Notes: a model not told the origin generated them from the sequence alone. A DNA stretch of 64,000 nucleotides from Gordonia namibiensis NBRC 108229 (GCF_000298235.1 NZ_BAHE01000056.1:1-64000), one strand, 5' to 3'. Positions 35,586-45,039 are shown, numbered from the stretch's first letter. Program-made: numbers and translations.

Positions 35586-36674
35586 ATGACAGTGGGTGTC
35601 GTGCGCGAGACGGCCCCGGGGGAGCGCCGCGTGGCGCTCGTCCCGAAGGTGGCCGCCTCGCTGGTGGGCAAGGGTGTGCCCGTCGTGGTGGAGTCGGGGG
35701 CCGGTCTCGGCGCCCTGATTCCCGACGAGGCGTACACCGAAGCCGGGGCCACGATCGGTGACCCGTATTCGGCTGATGTGGTGTTGCGGGTGTCGCCGCC
35801 GTCGGATGACGAGATCGGCAAGCTGCGCAGCGGGCAGAAGCTGATCGGCTTCCTGGCACCGCGCAATGCCGACAACAAGATCGGCGCCCTGCGTGCGGCG
35901 GGCGTGGAGGCCTACGCGGTGGAGGCGATCCCGCGTATCTCCCGCGCACAGGTGATGGATGCGCTGAGTTCGCAGGCCAACGTGGCCGGCTACAAGTCGG
36001 TGATCGTGGCCGCGGACCTGTCGACGCGGTTCTTCCCGATGCTGACCACGGCGGCGGGCACGGTGAAGCCGGCGACGGTGCTGGTGCTCGGCGTCGGTGT
36101 GGCCGGCCTGCAGGCGCTGGCCACGGCCAAGCGCCTGGGCGGTCGGACCACCGGTTACGACGTGCGTCCCGAGGTGGCCGAACAGGTCCGGTCGGTCGGA
36201 GCGCAGTGGCTCGATCTCGGTATCGACGCCGCCGGCGAAGGCGGTTACGCCCGTGAACTGACCGAGGAAGAACGCGCGCAGCAGCAACAGGCGCTCGAGG
36301 ACGCGATCAAGGGCTTCGACGTGGTGGTCACCACCGCGCTGGTCCCGGGCCGTCCGGCCCCGCGCCTGGTGACCGCGGCCGCGGTCGAGGGCATGAAACC
36401 GGGCAGCGTCGTGGTGGATCTGGCCGGTGAGACCGGCGGCAACTGCGAGCTCACCGAACCCGGGCAGACCGTCGTGAAGCATGACGTGACGATCACCGCG
36501 CCGCTGAATCTGCCGGCGACGATGCCCGAGCATGCCAGCGAGCTGTACTCGAAGAACCTCCTCGCGCTGATCGAGCTGATGCTCGATGACAACGGCGCGA
36601 TCACACCGGATTTCGACGACGAGGTGCTCGCCGCTGCGTGCGTCACCCGTGACTCGCAGGAGGCGAAGGCCTGA
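35586..36674 (+). CDS. pntAa: NAD(P) transhydrogenase subunit alpha part 1 (362 aa)
   Basis: NAD(H)-binding domain I of the proton-translocating transhydrogenase, which makes NADPH from NADH using the proton gradient. MTVGVVRETAPGERRVALVP is the diagnostic opening. VLVLGVGVAGLQALATAKRLG is the nucleotide fold (21 residues, Gly-x-Gly-x-x-G at its centre, about residues 164-184). RPEVAEQVRSVGAQWLDL and the mobile loop with TTALVPGRPAPRLV follow. I chose the ATG at 35586 to match the family N-terminus. It overlaps pntAb by one base. The split into three subunits is the usual actinobacterial form. Confidence 0.95.
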   Translation: MTVGVVRETAPGERRVALVPKVAASLVGKGVPVVVESGAGLGALIPDEAYTEAGATIGDPYSADVVLRVSPPSDDEIGKLRSGQKLIGFLAPRNADNKIGALRAAGVEAYAVEAIPRISRAQVMDALSSQANVAGYKSVIVAADLSTRFFPMLTTAAGTVKPATVLVLGVGVAGLQALATAKRLGGRTTGYDVRPEVAEQVRSVGAQWLDLGIDAAGEGGYARELTEEERAQQQQALEDAIKGFDVVVTTALVPGRPAPRLVTAAAVEGMKPGSVVVDLAGETGGNCELTEPGQTVVKHDVTITAPLNLPATMPEHASELYSKNLLALIELMLDDNGAITPDFDDEVLAAACVTRDSQEAKA

Positions 36675-36979
36675 TGTATTCCGGACTTCTGGCGAATCTC
36701 GCGATCCTGGTGTTGGCCGGGTTCGTCGGTTTCGCGGTCATCTCGAAGGTTCCCAACACCCTTCACACCCCGTTGATGTCGGGCACGAACGCCATCCACG
36801 GCATCGTCGTGCTCGGTGCACTGGTGGTGCTGGGCAAGCTTCCTGCCGATGCCGGGTGGGGTGTGCGGATCATCGCGTTCGTCGCGCTGGTGTTCGGCAC
36901 GCTCAACGTGATCGGTGGCTTCGCGGTCACCGACCGGATGCTGGGCATGTTCAAGGGTAAGAAGGAGGCCGCCAAGTGA
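36674..36979 (+). CDS. pntAb: NAD(P) transhydrogenase subunit alpha part 2 (101 aa)
   Basis: Membrane part of the transhydrogenase alpha subunit, with about three helices: LLANLAILVLAGFVGFAVIS, GTNAIHGIVVLGALVVLG and WGVRIIAFVALVFGTLNVIG. PNTLHTPLMSGTNAIHGIV is the family signature. The start overlaps the pntAa stop and the end overlaps pntB by 4 bp, so all three are translationally coupled. Confidence 0.95.
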   Translation: MYSGLLANLAILVLAGFVGFAVISKVPNTLHTPLMSGTNAIHGIVVLGALVVLGKLPADAGWGVRIIAFVALVFGTLNVIGGFAVTDRMLGMFKGKKEAAK

Positions 36980-38508
36980 TCGGCTCGCAACTGGTGCTCG
37001 CCGCAGGCGCGCACACCCCGAGCGAGGGCCTGTCCTACCTGGTCATGGCGCTCTACATTGTGTCCTTCTCGCTGTTCATCTACGGCCTCATGGGCCTGAC
37101 CGGCCCGAAGACCGCCGTGCGCGGCAACTGGATCGCCGCGACGGGTATGGGTCTGGCGGTGGCGGCGACGCTGCTCTACATCTACAACGCCGGCGCGGTC
37201 GGCGAGGACGGTCATTCGACGGTCGGCGTGCCGACGATCAACTGGATCCTGATCGTGATCGGCCTGGTTCTCGGTGTGGTGCTGGGTATCCCGCCGGCGT
37301 TGAAGACCAAGATGACGGCCATGCCGCAGCTGGTGGCACTGTTCAACGGTGTCGGCGGTGGCACGGTTGCGCTGATCGCGTGGTCGGAGTTCATCGAGAC
37401 CTCCGGGTTCTCGGTGTTCCACAACACCGAACCGGCCTCGCCGCTGGTGGTGGGTTCGCTGATCGCGGCGATCATCGGTTCGATCTCGTTCTGGGGATCG
37501 CTGGTGGCGTTCGCGAAGCTGCAGGAGATCATGCCGAAGGGTCTGGAGAAGACCTTCGTGGCGAACGCGAAGCTGTTCCAGGCCGCCAACATCGTGCTGC
37601 TGCTGGTCGCGTTGGGTCTGGCGATCTACCTGGGCGTGCAGGCCGCCGACGGTGGCGGGGCCAGCGTGTGGTGGATGGTCGGGTTGCTGCTCGCCGCGGG
37701 CGTGATGGGTCTGTTCGTGGTGTTCCCCATCGGCGGCGCGGACATGCCGGTGGTGATCTCGCTGCTCAACGCGATGACAGGCCTGTCGGCCGCAGCGGCG
37801 GGTATCGCGCTGGACAACACCGCGCTGATTGTGGCCGGCATGATCGTCGGCGCGTCGGGTTCGATCCTGACCAACCTGATGGCCAAGGCGATGAACCGGT
37901 CGATCCCGGCGATCGTGTTCGGCTCGTTCGGTGGCGGCGACGCCGCAGCCGCCGGTGGTCCCGGCGCCGAGGGCGGCACCGTCAAGGCCACCTCCGCCGC
38001 CGACGCCGCGATCCAGATGGCCTACGCCAATCAGGTGATCGTGGTGCCCGGTTACGGTCTGGCCGTGGCCCAGGCCCAGCATGCGGTCAAGGAGATGGCG
38101 AGCCTGCTCGAGGCCAAGGGCGTGGAGGTCAAGTACGCCATCCACCCGGTGGCCGGTCGTATGCCGGGGCACATGAACGTGCTGCTGGCCGAGGCCGACG
38201 TCGAGTACGACGCGATGAAGGAGATGGACGACATCAACGGCGAGTTCGGCCGTACCGATGTCGCGATCGTGATCGGCGCCAACGATGTCACCAACCCGGC
38301 CGCCCGTAACGATCCGTCCAGCCCGATCCACGGCATGCCGATTCTCAACGTCGACGAGGCGCGGTCGGTGATCGTGCTGAAGCGGTCGATGAGTTCGGGT
38401 TATGCCGGTATCGAGAACCCGCTGTTCTTCGCCGACGGCACCTCGATGCTGTTCGGTGACGCGAAGAAGAGTGTCGACAGCGTCATCGAGGAACTCAAAG
38501 CGCTGTAA
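36976..38508 (+). CDS. pntB: NAD(P) transhydrogenase subunit beta (510 aa)
   Basis: It has about nine membrane helices (residues 10-300) forming the proton channel, with conserved GGADMPVVISLLNAMTGLSA. The C-terminal NADP(H)-binding domain III (about 335-510) contains VIVVPGYGLAVAQAQHAVKE, HPVAGRMPGHMNVLLAEADV, VIGANDVTNPAARNDPSSPI and RSMSSGYAGIENPLF. Length is slightly longer than the E. coli 462 aa. It is the third gene of the pnt operon, followed by a strong terminator. Confidence 0.95.
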   Translation: MIGSQLVLAAGAHTPSEGLSYLVMALYIVSFSLFIYGLMGLTGPKTAVRGNWIAATGMGLAVAATLLYIYNAGAVGEDGHSTVGVPTINWILIVIGLVLGVVLGIPPALKTKMTAMPQLVALFNGVGGGTVALIAWSEFIETSGFSVFHNTEPASPLVVGSLIAAIIGSISFWGSLVAFAKLQEIMPKGLEKTFVANAKLFQAANIVLLLVALGLAIYLGVQAADGGGASVWWMVGLLLAAGVMGLFVVFPIGGADMPVVISLLNAMTGLSAAAAGIALDNTALIVAGMIVGASGSILTNLMAKAMNRSIPAIVFGSFGGGDAAAAGGPGAEGGTVKATSAADAAIQMAYANQVIVVPGYGLAVAQAQHAVKEMASLLEAKGVEVKYAIHPVAGRMPGHMNVLLAEADVEYDAMKEMDDINGEFGRTDVAIVIGANDVTNPAARNDPSSPIHGMPILNVDEARSVIVLKRSMSSGYAGIENPLFFADGTSMLFGDAKKSVDSVIEELKAL

Positions 38509-38528
38509 GCGCTTCCGGTTTCGACGAG

Positions 38529-38572
38529 AAGACCCCCGGGCCCCGCGAATGCGGTCCCGGGGGTCTTGTCGT
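38529..38572. terminator. Terminator between convergent pntB and the E1-like gene
   Basis: The perfect 12-bp stem AAGACCCCCGGG (38529-38540) / CCCGGGGGTCTT (38556-38567) is followed by GTCGTTT. It lies in the 69-bp gap between stops and probably serves both genes. Confidence 0.85.
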
Positions 38573-38577
38573 TTCGG

Positions 38578-40929
38578 TCAGGGCAGGATGTCGAGGGCGG
38601 CGGAGACGATGCTGTCGGTGTCGATGCCGTGATGTCGGTAGACGTCGTCGAGGGAGCCGACCTGACCGAACCGGGAGACACCGAGATTGGTGCTGCGCAC
38701 CCGGTTGATACCGGCCAGGAACGCCAGGGTGTGCGGGTGCCCGTCGAGGACCGTGACCATCGGGGTGGCACGGTCACTCGGGAAGAGTTGATCCAGAATC
38801 CAGCTCTCACCGTTGCCTCGACCCTGGCGCGCCTGCCAGGCCTCGAACAGGAGTCCGGGGCTCGTGATGCAGAGGACGTCGGCGTCGATCCCCTGCTGCT
38901 GCAACCGATCTGCCGCGGCGAGTGCTTCGGGGATCAGGGCCCCCATCGCCACCACCGTCACCTGTGCGTTCTCACTCCGTCGAAGTGGGTAACCGCCGGC
39001 GACGACCTGACGGCGTCGACGTTCGCGCGCGGCCGGATCGGTCGGCACCGCGGCGAGGGACTGGTCGACCGGACGGGTGGAGAGACGTAGATACGCCGAG
39101 GTGCCGTCCGGGCGGCCGAGCCGGGACAGGGAAGCCAGCAGGGTCCACTCGACGTCGATCCCGAACGCCGGTTCGTAACTGACACAACCCGGTTGCTCGA
39201 GACCGATCGACGGTGTCTTGATCGATTGGTGCGCGCCGCCTTCGGCAGCGAGCGTGACCCCGGAGGGGGTGCCGACCAGGATCGACTGGCCGCCGGCGTA
39301 GATGCCGTACGACCACGGTTCCAGGGCGCGTTCGACGAAGGGGTCGTAGAGCACGCCGATCGGCAGCAGCGGCTGTCCCCAGCGGCTCCACGTGGCACCG
39401 AGTTCGCCGATCAGACCCACCAGATTGGTCTCGGCGATACCGAGTTCCATGTGCTGCCCGGTGGGCCGCTCGTTCCAGTGCATGATCGTCTCGGGATCGT
39501 CGGCGAACCAGTTGTGGCGCTCGGTGGGCGACCAGACGCCGACCTTGTTCACCCAGCCGCCGAGATTGGTGGTCGAGCTGACGTCGGGGCTCACGGTGAC
39601 GACACGCTTCGCCGCCTCCGGCGACTGACGGGTCAGGTCGAGCAGCGACCGACCGAGCGCGGCCTGGGTGGTGCTGGTGCCCTTCGGGGTGCGACCGAAG
39701 TCGGCCGGGATCTCGACGTCGGGCAACGAAGGTACCGGATCCCGCTGAAGGCGTCGTGCTGCAGCGGCACACAGACGACCTGCCGGGTCGTCGTCGGTGA
39801 ACCGACCCCACGGTCGGTCCGGGTCCGTCCCCAGGGCCGCCGCCAGTTGCCGGTACTCCTCGACGGTCAGCAGCGCCGAATGGTTCTGGGGGTGGCCCTG
39901 CGTGGGCAACCCGTAACCCTTGATGGTGTAGGCGATGATCACCGTCGGACGGGTGTCATCGATCTGCCGGTACGCCTGCGACAGCGCCTGCAGGTCGTGA
40001 CCGCCGAGGTTGCGGACCGCTGCCAAGAGGGTTTCGTCGTCCAGTGCGGCGATGAGTTCGGTGATCTTCCCGCTCTCGGAACCGGTGCCGGGCAGACGGT
40101 CACGGACCTCGTCCGCGGCGCAGCGGAGCAGTCGCTGATACTCCGGGTTCGGCATCTGCAGGATGCGGGTCCGCAGTGCGTCGCCGCCGGGGCGGGCGAA
40201 GAGGGATTCGAGCAGCTGTCCGAACCGTACGGGGATGACCTGCCAGCCGGCCGCTTCGAACATCTTCTCCAGGCGACGGGCGGCGATGTTCGGCACGACG
40301 CGGTCCAGTGACTGGCGATTGAGGTCGACGATCCACACAACCTCGCCGAGATCGGCGATCCCCGGATCAAGGATGGCCTCCCAGACGGCGCCCTCGTCGA
40401 GTTCGGCGTCGCCGACGAGCGAGTACTGCCGGCCGCGGCCGGTGTCGCCGACGTGGGTGTCGACGTAGCGTCGTGCCATCGCGCCCCAGATCGGGGCGGT
40501 CGCGCCGATGCCGACCGAGCCGGTGGAGTAGTCGACGGTGTCCGGGTCCTTGGCGCGGCTGGGGTAGGACTGGAGGCCGCCGAACTCGCGGAGCGTGGTC
40601 AGGTACTTCTCGTCGAGCTCGCCGAGCAGGTAGTTGATGCTGTGGAGCACCGGCGACGCATGGGGTTTCACCGACACGCGATCACCGGGGCGCAGGTGCT
40701 CGAACCACAGCGAGGTCATGATCGAGACCATCGACGCGCACGACGCCTGGTGTCCGCCGACCTTCAGACCGCTGGGATTCGGCCGAACCCGGTTGGCGTG
40801 GTGGATCATCGAGGTCGACAGCCAGAGCACACGTTGCTGGATCGACTCGAGCGCGGCTTGTTCGGGCGTCACTGCGTCGCCGAGTGACGGCGGCGCGGCG
40901 ACGGTGTCGAGAAATGCGGACTGGGACAC
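38578..40929 (-). CDS. Pyruvate-dehydrogenase-E1/transketolase-like thiamine enzyme (783 aa)
   Basis: Homodimeric-type 2-oxoacid dehydrogenase E1 or transketolase-like protein. The thiamine diphosphate motif is SLVGDAELDEGAVWEAILDP, with IVDLNRQSLDR about 25 residues later (GD-x-NR, a variant of GDG-NN). IIAYTIKGYGLPTQGHPQNH and HMELGIAETNLVGLIGELG are AceE-like segments, and the C-terminal TK domain ends ALDILP. It is shorter than AceE (about 890-930 aa). The divergent Lrp/AsnC gene 272 bp away and an intervening palindrome suggest amino-acid-responsive control. The substrate may be pyruvate or another 2-oxo acid. Confidence 0.85.
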   Translation of the reverse strand: MSQSAFLDTVAAPPSLGDAVTPEQAALESIQQRVLWLSTSMIHHANRVRPNPSGLKVGGHQASCASMVSIMTSLWFEHLRPGDRVSVKPHASPVLHSINYLLGELDEKYLTTLREFGGLQSYPSRAKDPDTVDYSTGSVGIGATAPIWGAMARRYVDTHVGDTGRGRQYSLVGDAELDEGAVWEAILDPGIADLGEVVWIVDLNRQSLDRVVPNIAARRLEKMFEAAGWQVIPVRFGQLLESLFARPGGDALRTRILQMPNPEYQRLLRCAADEVRDRLPGTGSESGKITELIAALDDETLLAAVRNLGGHDLQALSQAYRQIDDTRPTVIIAYTIKGYGLPTQGHPQNHSALLTVEEYRQLAAALGTDPDRPWGRFTDDDPAGRLCAAAARRLQRDPVPSLPDVEIPADFGRTPKGTSTTQAALGRSLLDLTRQSPEAAKRVVTVSPDVSSTTNLGGWVNKVGVWSPTERHNWFADDPETIMHWNERPTGQHMELGIAETNLVGLIGELGATWSRWGQPLLPIGVLYDPFVERALEPWSYGIYAGGQSILVGTPSGVTLAAEGGAHQSIKTPSIGLEQPGCVSYEPAFGIDVEWTLLASLSRLGRPDGTSAYLRLSTRPVDQSLAAVPTDPAARERRRRQVVAGGYPLRRSENAQVTVVAMGALIPEALAAADRLQQQGIDADVLCITSPGLLFEAWQARQGRGNGESWILDQLFPSDRATPMVTVLDGHPHTLAFLAGINRVRSTNLGVSRFGQVGSLDDVYRHHGIDTDSIVSAALDILP

Positions 40930-41127
40930 GGGAACTCACTTTCGAACACCACCCACGCGAACCGCGGCACGGCGTGCGGATGTGAAGGTTTGACGACGCC
41001 CCTTCGGCGGCGACGGATCGGCCGCGACCGGCAGGGCGAAATCCGGGTCGCCTACGGGGTTGTGTTCCGTCGGGGCTGGCCGGTTCTACGAGAAGGTGTG
41101 CTCACAGTCCAGCAATGACAGTCGGTT

Positions 41128-41165
41128 TGCGCAATACTTGTCAGCGGAACTGAGCAGTATGCGCA
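41128..41165. promoter_or_regulatory. Putative Lrp operator in the divergent promoter region
   Basis: TGCGCAATACT (41128-41138) and AGTATGCGCA (41156-41165) are near-perfect inverted repeats separated by 17 bp. They lie between the E1-like gene and the Lrp gene, 37 bp before the latter's start. This fits an Lrp/AsnC dimer or octamer site. Confidence 0.55.
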
Positions 41166-41201
41166 CCTTCAGCGGGGGTGTGGGGAACGGAGGTTGGCAT
41201 C

Positions 41202-41678
41202 TTGCCAAGCGAACATCGGGCCGACCGGATCGACGCCAAGATCCTGACGGTCCTCGCCGAGGACCCTCGGGCCACGGTGATGGCGGTCGCCGAGCGGACC
41301 GGGCTGTCCCGCAACACCGTTCAGGCCCGGTTGAGCAAGCTCGACGCCGCGGGCGCCTTGCGTTCCTTCGAGCGGCGCGTCGATCCGGCTGTCCTGGGAT
41401 ATCCGCTGCAGGCCTACGTGCTCACCAATGTCACCCAGCGCAAGCTGGATCAGGTAGGTGCAGCGCTCGAGGCAATACCCGAGGTCCTGCAGGTCCACGG
41501 CCTCACCGGGGTCGCCGACCTGCTGGTGCACGTCGCCGCGAAGGATGCGGACGATCTGTACCGCATCGCCGGGGACATCCTGGACATCAAGGGCGTCAAG
41601 CGCACCACGACCGCTCTGGTGATGAGGGAGATGGTGGACTTCCGGGTCCGCCCGCTGCTCGACGCTCTCGCCGAGTAG
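41202..41678 (+). CDS. Lrp/AsnC family transcriptional regulator (158 aa)
   Basis: It has an N-terminal winged helix (about residues 8-55) with RIDAKILTVLAEDPRATVMA and the recognition helix TGLSRNTVQARLSKLDAAG. A C-terminal RAM ligand-binding domain (about 70-155) includes VLQVHGLTGVADLLVHVAA. Such proteins sense amino acids. I chose a TTG at 41202 because GGAGG lies 8 bp upstream; a GTG at 41178 is possible but has no well-spaced site. It probably controls itself and the divergent E1-like gene. A DoxX-like gene follows on the same strand. Confidence 0.9.
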   Translation: MPSEHRADRIDAKILTVLAEDPRATVMAVAERTGLSRNTVQARLSKLDAAGALRSFERRVDPAVLGYPLQAYVLTNVTQRKLDQVGAALEAIPEVLQVHGLTGVADLLVHVAAKDADDLYRIAGDILDIKGVKRTTTALVMREMVDFRVRPLLDALAE

Positions 41679-41764
41679 CTGCGTCGAGCCCCGATGAGTT
41701 TCCCGGGCGAGCCGTGTCTATCCCTGCACGACCACCACATCGCTCGACCACCAGGGAGAACATC

Positions 41765-42190
41765 ATGGCCACCGACATCACCACGCGGAACTCGTCCGAG
41801 ACCACCAGTAGCCGTAATTTGCGCCGAATCGTGGGAATCGTCATCAGCGTCCTCGTCGGCGCATTCCTCGCATTCGACGTCATCGGGAAGCTGACCCGCC
41901 CGCAGGCGGTGATCGACGGTACCGAGAAGCTCGGCTTCGACTCCGACCAGGCCATCGTGATGGGCGTGGTGTTGCTCGTCTGCCTTGTCGTGTACGCGAT
42001 CCCGCGGACGGCGGTGCTGGGCGCGCTCGGCATCACCGCCTACCTCGGCGGCGCGGTCACCGCGAACATGCGGATCGAGGAACCGCTCTTCAGCACGGTT
42101 CTGTTCGCGGTCTATCTCGGCGTGCTGATGTGGATCGGCCTGGTCCTGCGTCGTCCGGAACTGTTGAAGGTCGCCGGTTTGCGGCGCTGA
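41765..42190 (+). CDS. DoxX-like integral membrane protein (141 aa)
   Basis: Four predicted helices: IVGIVISVLVGAFLAFDVIG, IVMGVVLLVCLVVYAIP, VLGALGITAYLGGAVTAN and STVLFAVYLGVLMWIGLVLR. The LGGAVTANMR segment is typical of DoxX-like family members. The ATG at 41765 has GGGAGA 7 bp upstream. It may be cotranscribed with the Lrp gene, 86 bp upstream. Function unknown; some DoxX relatives support redox or efflux. Confidence 0.82.
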   Translation: MATDITTRNSSETTSSRNLRRIVGIVISVLVGAFLAFDVIGKLTRPQAVIDGTEKLGFDSDQAIVMGVVLLVCLVVYAIPRTAVLGALGITAYLGGAVTANMRIEEPLFSTVLFAVYLGVLMWIGLVLRRPELLKVAGLRR

Positions 42191-42287
42191 CCAGCGCACG
42201 CGATGTCCCTCGACGGCCCCGCGCCCGTTACCGATCTGGAATCGGACGGGTGCGGGGCCGTTGCGGATGCCTCGTACTGTTACGCGA

Positions 42288-43325
42288 GTGACTGGTGTGA
42301 CCAGAGTGAATCGCTTCCGGATGGCTGCAGCCGCAACCATCGCGGTCGCCGCGCTCGGCGGCGTGGCCTTCGGGTCTCTCCCCGCCGACGGGGTCGGCGT
42401 CGTGACGGTTGCGGACGCCGTCGACCCGGCCGGGCTGTACAACGAGGCCCAGTCGAAGTTCGCGAACGGGGACGTCGCCGGCGGTCTGGCCGCGTTGCAG
42501 AAGGCGCTGACCCTGGCTCCCGCGGACACCGATGCGCTTGCACTGCAGGCGATCTGGGCCGACCAGTTGGAGGAAGCGTCGGTCAGCAATGCCGCGCTCG
42601 GTCGCCTACGGGTGCTGAACCCCCTCCTCGCCACCACGGCCCGCAACGTGATCTCCGGAGTCGCCACCGCCGCGCAGATCGTGCCCGACACCACGCCCAA
42701 ACCGGTGTCCGGGCGGGTCGCGATCGTCGTCCTGGGGTTCGGGTTGAACGCGAACGGAAAGATGGCCCCGGAGTTGGTGAATCGGGTGACGGCGGGCAAG
42801 GCGCAATCCGAGATCACCACCGCCGCACCGATCGTCGTGACCGGCGGGGTCCCCAAGAACGGCATCACCGAGGCCGCCGCGATGAAGAACTGGCTGGTCG
42901 AGAACGGGGTGGACAGCGGCCGCATCTTGACCGAGGACAAGTCGGGGTCCACCGTGGCCAACGCGCAGAACACCTCGGAGATCCTGCGTGCGAAAGGCAT
43001 CCGCGACATCATCCTGGTGACCTCGCCCAATCACATCCGGCGCGGGGCGGCGGACTTCGGCGCGACCGGGCTGCGGGTCGTCGGAACCCTCACCACCGCC
43101 ACCGATCTCAGCAAGTACCTCACTCCGCTGACCAAGGATCAGACGCGGGGGATCCGGCTCGAGGCCACGCGCGCCGCCCGGATCCCGGCAACCCACCAGC
43201 CGGGTGCGCTCCCGCAGAACCTCCCCGATCCCGGACCCGGTCTGCTCACCGACCTCGGCGGACAGGTCCTCAAACAGCTGCTCGACGCCGGATCGTCGGC
43301 GATCGGTTCGGGTACCGAGGGCTGA
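42288..43325 (+). CDS. YdcF/SanA-like DUF218 envelope protein (345 aa)
   Basis: DUF218 domain (about residues 135-260) with VAIVVLGFGLNANGKMAPEL, VVTGGVPKNGITEAAAMKNW and KSGSTVANAQNTSEILRAKG. This is the usual set for YdcF/ElyC/SanA proteins, which act in envelope maintenance. An N-terminal hydrophobic stretch (ATIAVAALGGVAFGS) is a signal peptide or anchor, and a TPR-like Ala-rich helix pair lies at about 45-110. The start is uncertain: a GTG at 42288 gives VTGVTRVNRFRM before the hydrophobic stretch; the frame opens at 42261. Confidence 0.8.
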   Translation: MTGVTRVNRFRMAAAATIAVAALGGVAFGSLPADGVGVVTVADAVDPAGLYNEAQSKFANGDVAGGLAALQKALTLAPADTDALALQAIWADQLEEASVSNAALGRLRVLNPLLATTARNVISGVATAAQIVPDTTPKPVSGRVAIVVLGFGLNANGKMAPELVNRVTAGKAQSEITTAAPIVVTGGVPKNGITEAAAMKNWLVENGVDSGRILTEDKSGSTVANAQNTSEILRAKGIRDIILVTSPNHIRRGAADFGATGLRVVGTLTTATDLSKYLTPLTKDQTRGIRLEATRAARIPATHQPGALPQNLPDPGPGLLTDLGGQVLKQLLDAGSSAIGSGTEG

Positions 43326-43355
43326 CCCCTCAGCGCGCCCCCCGAACGAGTTCGG

Positions 43356-44093
43356 TCAGAACATGACCGAGCGGTAGTGGGTGACGAGGCGTCCCTTGTC
43401 GTAGATGTGGAAGGCGATGCCGGGCGGTTGTCCGCGGTTGACGATCTCGGTGCCCTCGAACGGCAGATTCAGTGTCGAGGCGACTCCCGGCGCGACGCAC
43501 AGCGGGCGGTCGGCGAATCGGGTGACGGCGGGTGTGTGGGCATGTCCGCACAGGAACGCGACGATGTTCGGGTGGCGTTCGACGAGCGGGACCAGGCGTT
43601 CCTCGCCGGTCTGCCGGATCGAGTCCATGAACGGCATGTGCAGCTCGACCGGCGGGTGATGAAAGGCGACGAAGACGGGTGTCTGCGGGTCCTCGGCCTC
43701 GAGCTGAGCCAACATCCAGGCGATCGTCTGGTCGTCGATGTAACCGTCGTTGCGTCCGGGGACGGAGCTGTCGCACATCAGGAACAGGACGTCGCCGACG
43801 CGTCGGGCATGGTTGATCGGTCCGGACGTCTCGGCGCCGAGCAGGGTGGCGCTGAACGGTTCCCGGACGTCGTGGTTACCGGCGGTGATGAGCATCGGCA
43901 GGGGGCTGTCGAGAACGCCGTAGGCCTCCCGGTATTCGCTCGGCACGCCCTCGTCGGCCAGGTCTCCGGTCACCAGCAGGACGTCGATTCCGGCGGCGCG
44001 CGCGTTGATGTAACTCAGCGTCGACTGGATGCGGCTGCGATTGAACCGCGTCCCGTTGAAATGAAGGTCGCTGATGTGGGCGACAACGAACAC
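43356..44093 (-). CDS. Metallophosphoesterase, CpdA/Icc-like (245 aa)
   Basis: Calcineurin-like phosphoesterase with all metal motifs: HISDLHFNG (residues 6-14), LLVTGDLADEG, ITAGNHDVRE, FVAFHHPPVE and FLCGHAHTP. This order is that of 3',5'-cyclic-nucleotide phosphodiesterases such as CpdA, and GNHD/GHAH place a bimetal centre. The natural substrate could be cAMP or another phosphodiester. The ATG start at 44093 begins MFVVAHISD. It converges on the YdcF-like gene. Confidence 0.9.
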   Translation of the reverse strand: MFVVAHISDLHFNGTRFNRSRIQSTLSYINARAAGIDVLLVTGDLADEGVPSEYREAYGVLDSPLPMLITAGNHDVREPFSATLLGAETSGPINHARRVGDVLFLMCDSSVPGRNDGYIDDQTIAWMLAQLEAEDPQTPVFVAFHHPPVELHMPFMDSIRQTGEERLVPLVERHPNIVAFLCGHAHTPAVTRFADRPLCVAPGVASTLNLPFEGTEIVNRGQPPGIAFHIYDKGRLVTHYRSVMF

Positions 44094-44265
44094 GAAGAGC
44101 TCCTGTCACGGTCACTGACTTCCACGAGGCTAGTCCCAGGAACGGCCTGTTTGCGCACCACGGTGGCGCCGCGAGTCGAAACACACTCCCCTCGCGATGG
44201 TGTGGCTCAGTCGTCCTACCGATCGGTAAGTCCTCTGGCGCACTGGCACCGGCTCTGGTCGGGCC

Positions 44266-45039
44266 TTACGTCGTCAGGGTCCGTCGGAACAGTCCCTCGA
44301 GTTCGGCGAAATGGTGCTCGGCGGCCTCATGGTGGTACGCGGCGATGTCCGACATCGTGTAACCGTGAGCGGCACCTGGATAGACGGTCGCCGAATGTGT
44401 GACGCCACTCGAGATGAGTGCATGCTCGAACTGGGCGACCGCGGTGTGGGGGAGTGAGCGGTCCTTGTCGGCGTGGATCGCCAGCACGAACGCCTCGATG
44501 TCGACGAGGTGCAGGTGAGGGCTGTCCGGGGTGTCGGTGACCAGGTTGCCGGTGTGGAAGATGCCGACGGCGGCCACGTCGGCGGGACGCGCCGCCGCCA
44601 GGTTGAGGGCCAGCCGCCCACCCATGCAGTACCCGGTGACGCCGATCGGGCCGGCGGAGACACCGGGCACCGAGCGCAGGGCGTCGAGGTAGGCGATGAG
44701 GTCGGCGCGCGCGACGTCGGAGGTGAGGGTCGACGCCCGCGGCATCGCCGCCTTGAAGAACGCGCCACGGGCCTCGGGCAACAGCAGGTCGTCGGCCGGC
44801 GCCCACTCCTCGGCGGTGCCGAAGCGGTAGAAGAGATGCGGTACCGCGACGACGTATCCCCACGACGCGATCCGGTCGGCCATCGCGCGGGTTCGCGGGC
44901 GGAGACCGATCACATCGGTGACGAACAGGACGCCGGGCAGCGGCGTGTCGTCGGACCCGGCCGGACGGGTCACGTACATCTCGGTGTCGCCGTAGGCCGC
45001 GGGGACCGTGATCGTCTCGCCGTGTACGTCGGGTGTCAT
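44266..45039 (-). CDS. Dienelactone hydrolase family protein (257 aa)
   Basis: Alpha/beta hydrolase of the dienelactone hydrolase family. The nucleophile elbow is VTGYCMGGRLAL, with Cys as the nucleophile. The catalytic Asp is expected in AIHADKDRSLP, and the His is in YPGAAHGYTMSD. LFVTDVIGLRPRTRAMADR is the characteristic N-terminal segment. The ATG start at 45039 has AGGAGG about 5 bp upstream. It stands between the phosphodiesterase and the DHA2 exporter. Substrate unknown. Confidence 0.9.
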   Translation of the reverse strand: MTPDVHGETITVPAAYGDTEMYVTRPAGSDDTPLPGVLFVTDVIGLRPRTRAMADRIASWGYVVAVPHLFYRFGTAEEWAPADDLLLPEARGAFFKAAMPRASTLTSDVARADLIAYLDALRSVPGVSAGPIGVTGYCMGGRLALNLAAARPADVAAVGIFHTGNLVTDTPDSPHLHLVDIEAFVLAIHADKDRSLPHTAVAQFEHALISSGVTHSATVYPGAAHGYTMSDIAAYHHEAAEHHFAELEGLFRRTLTT

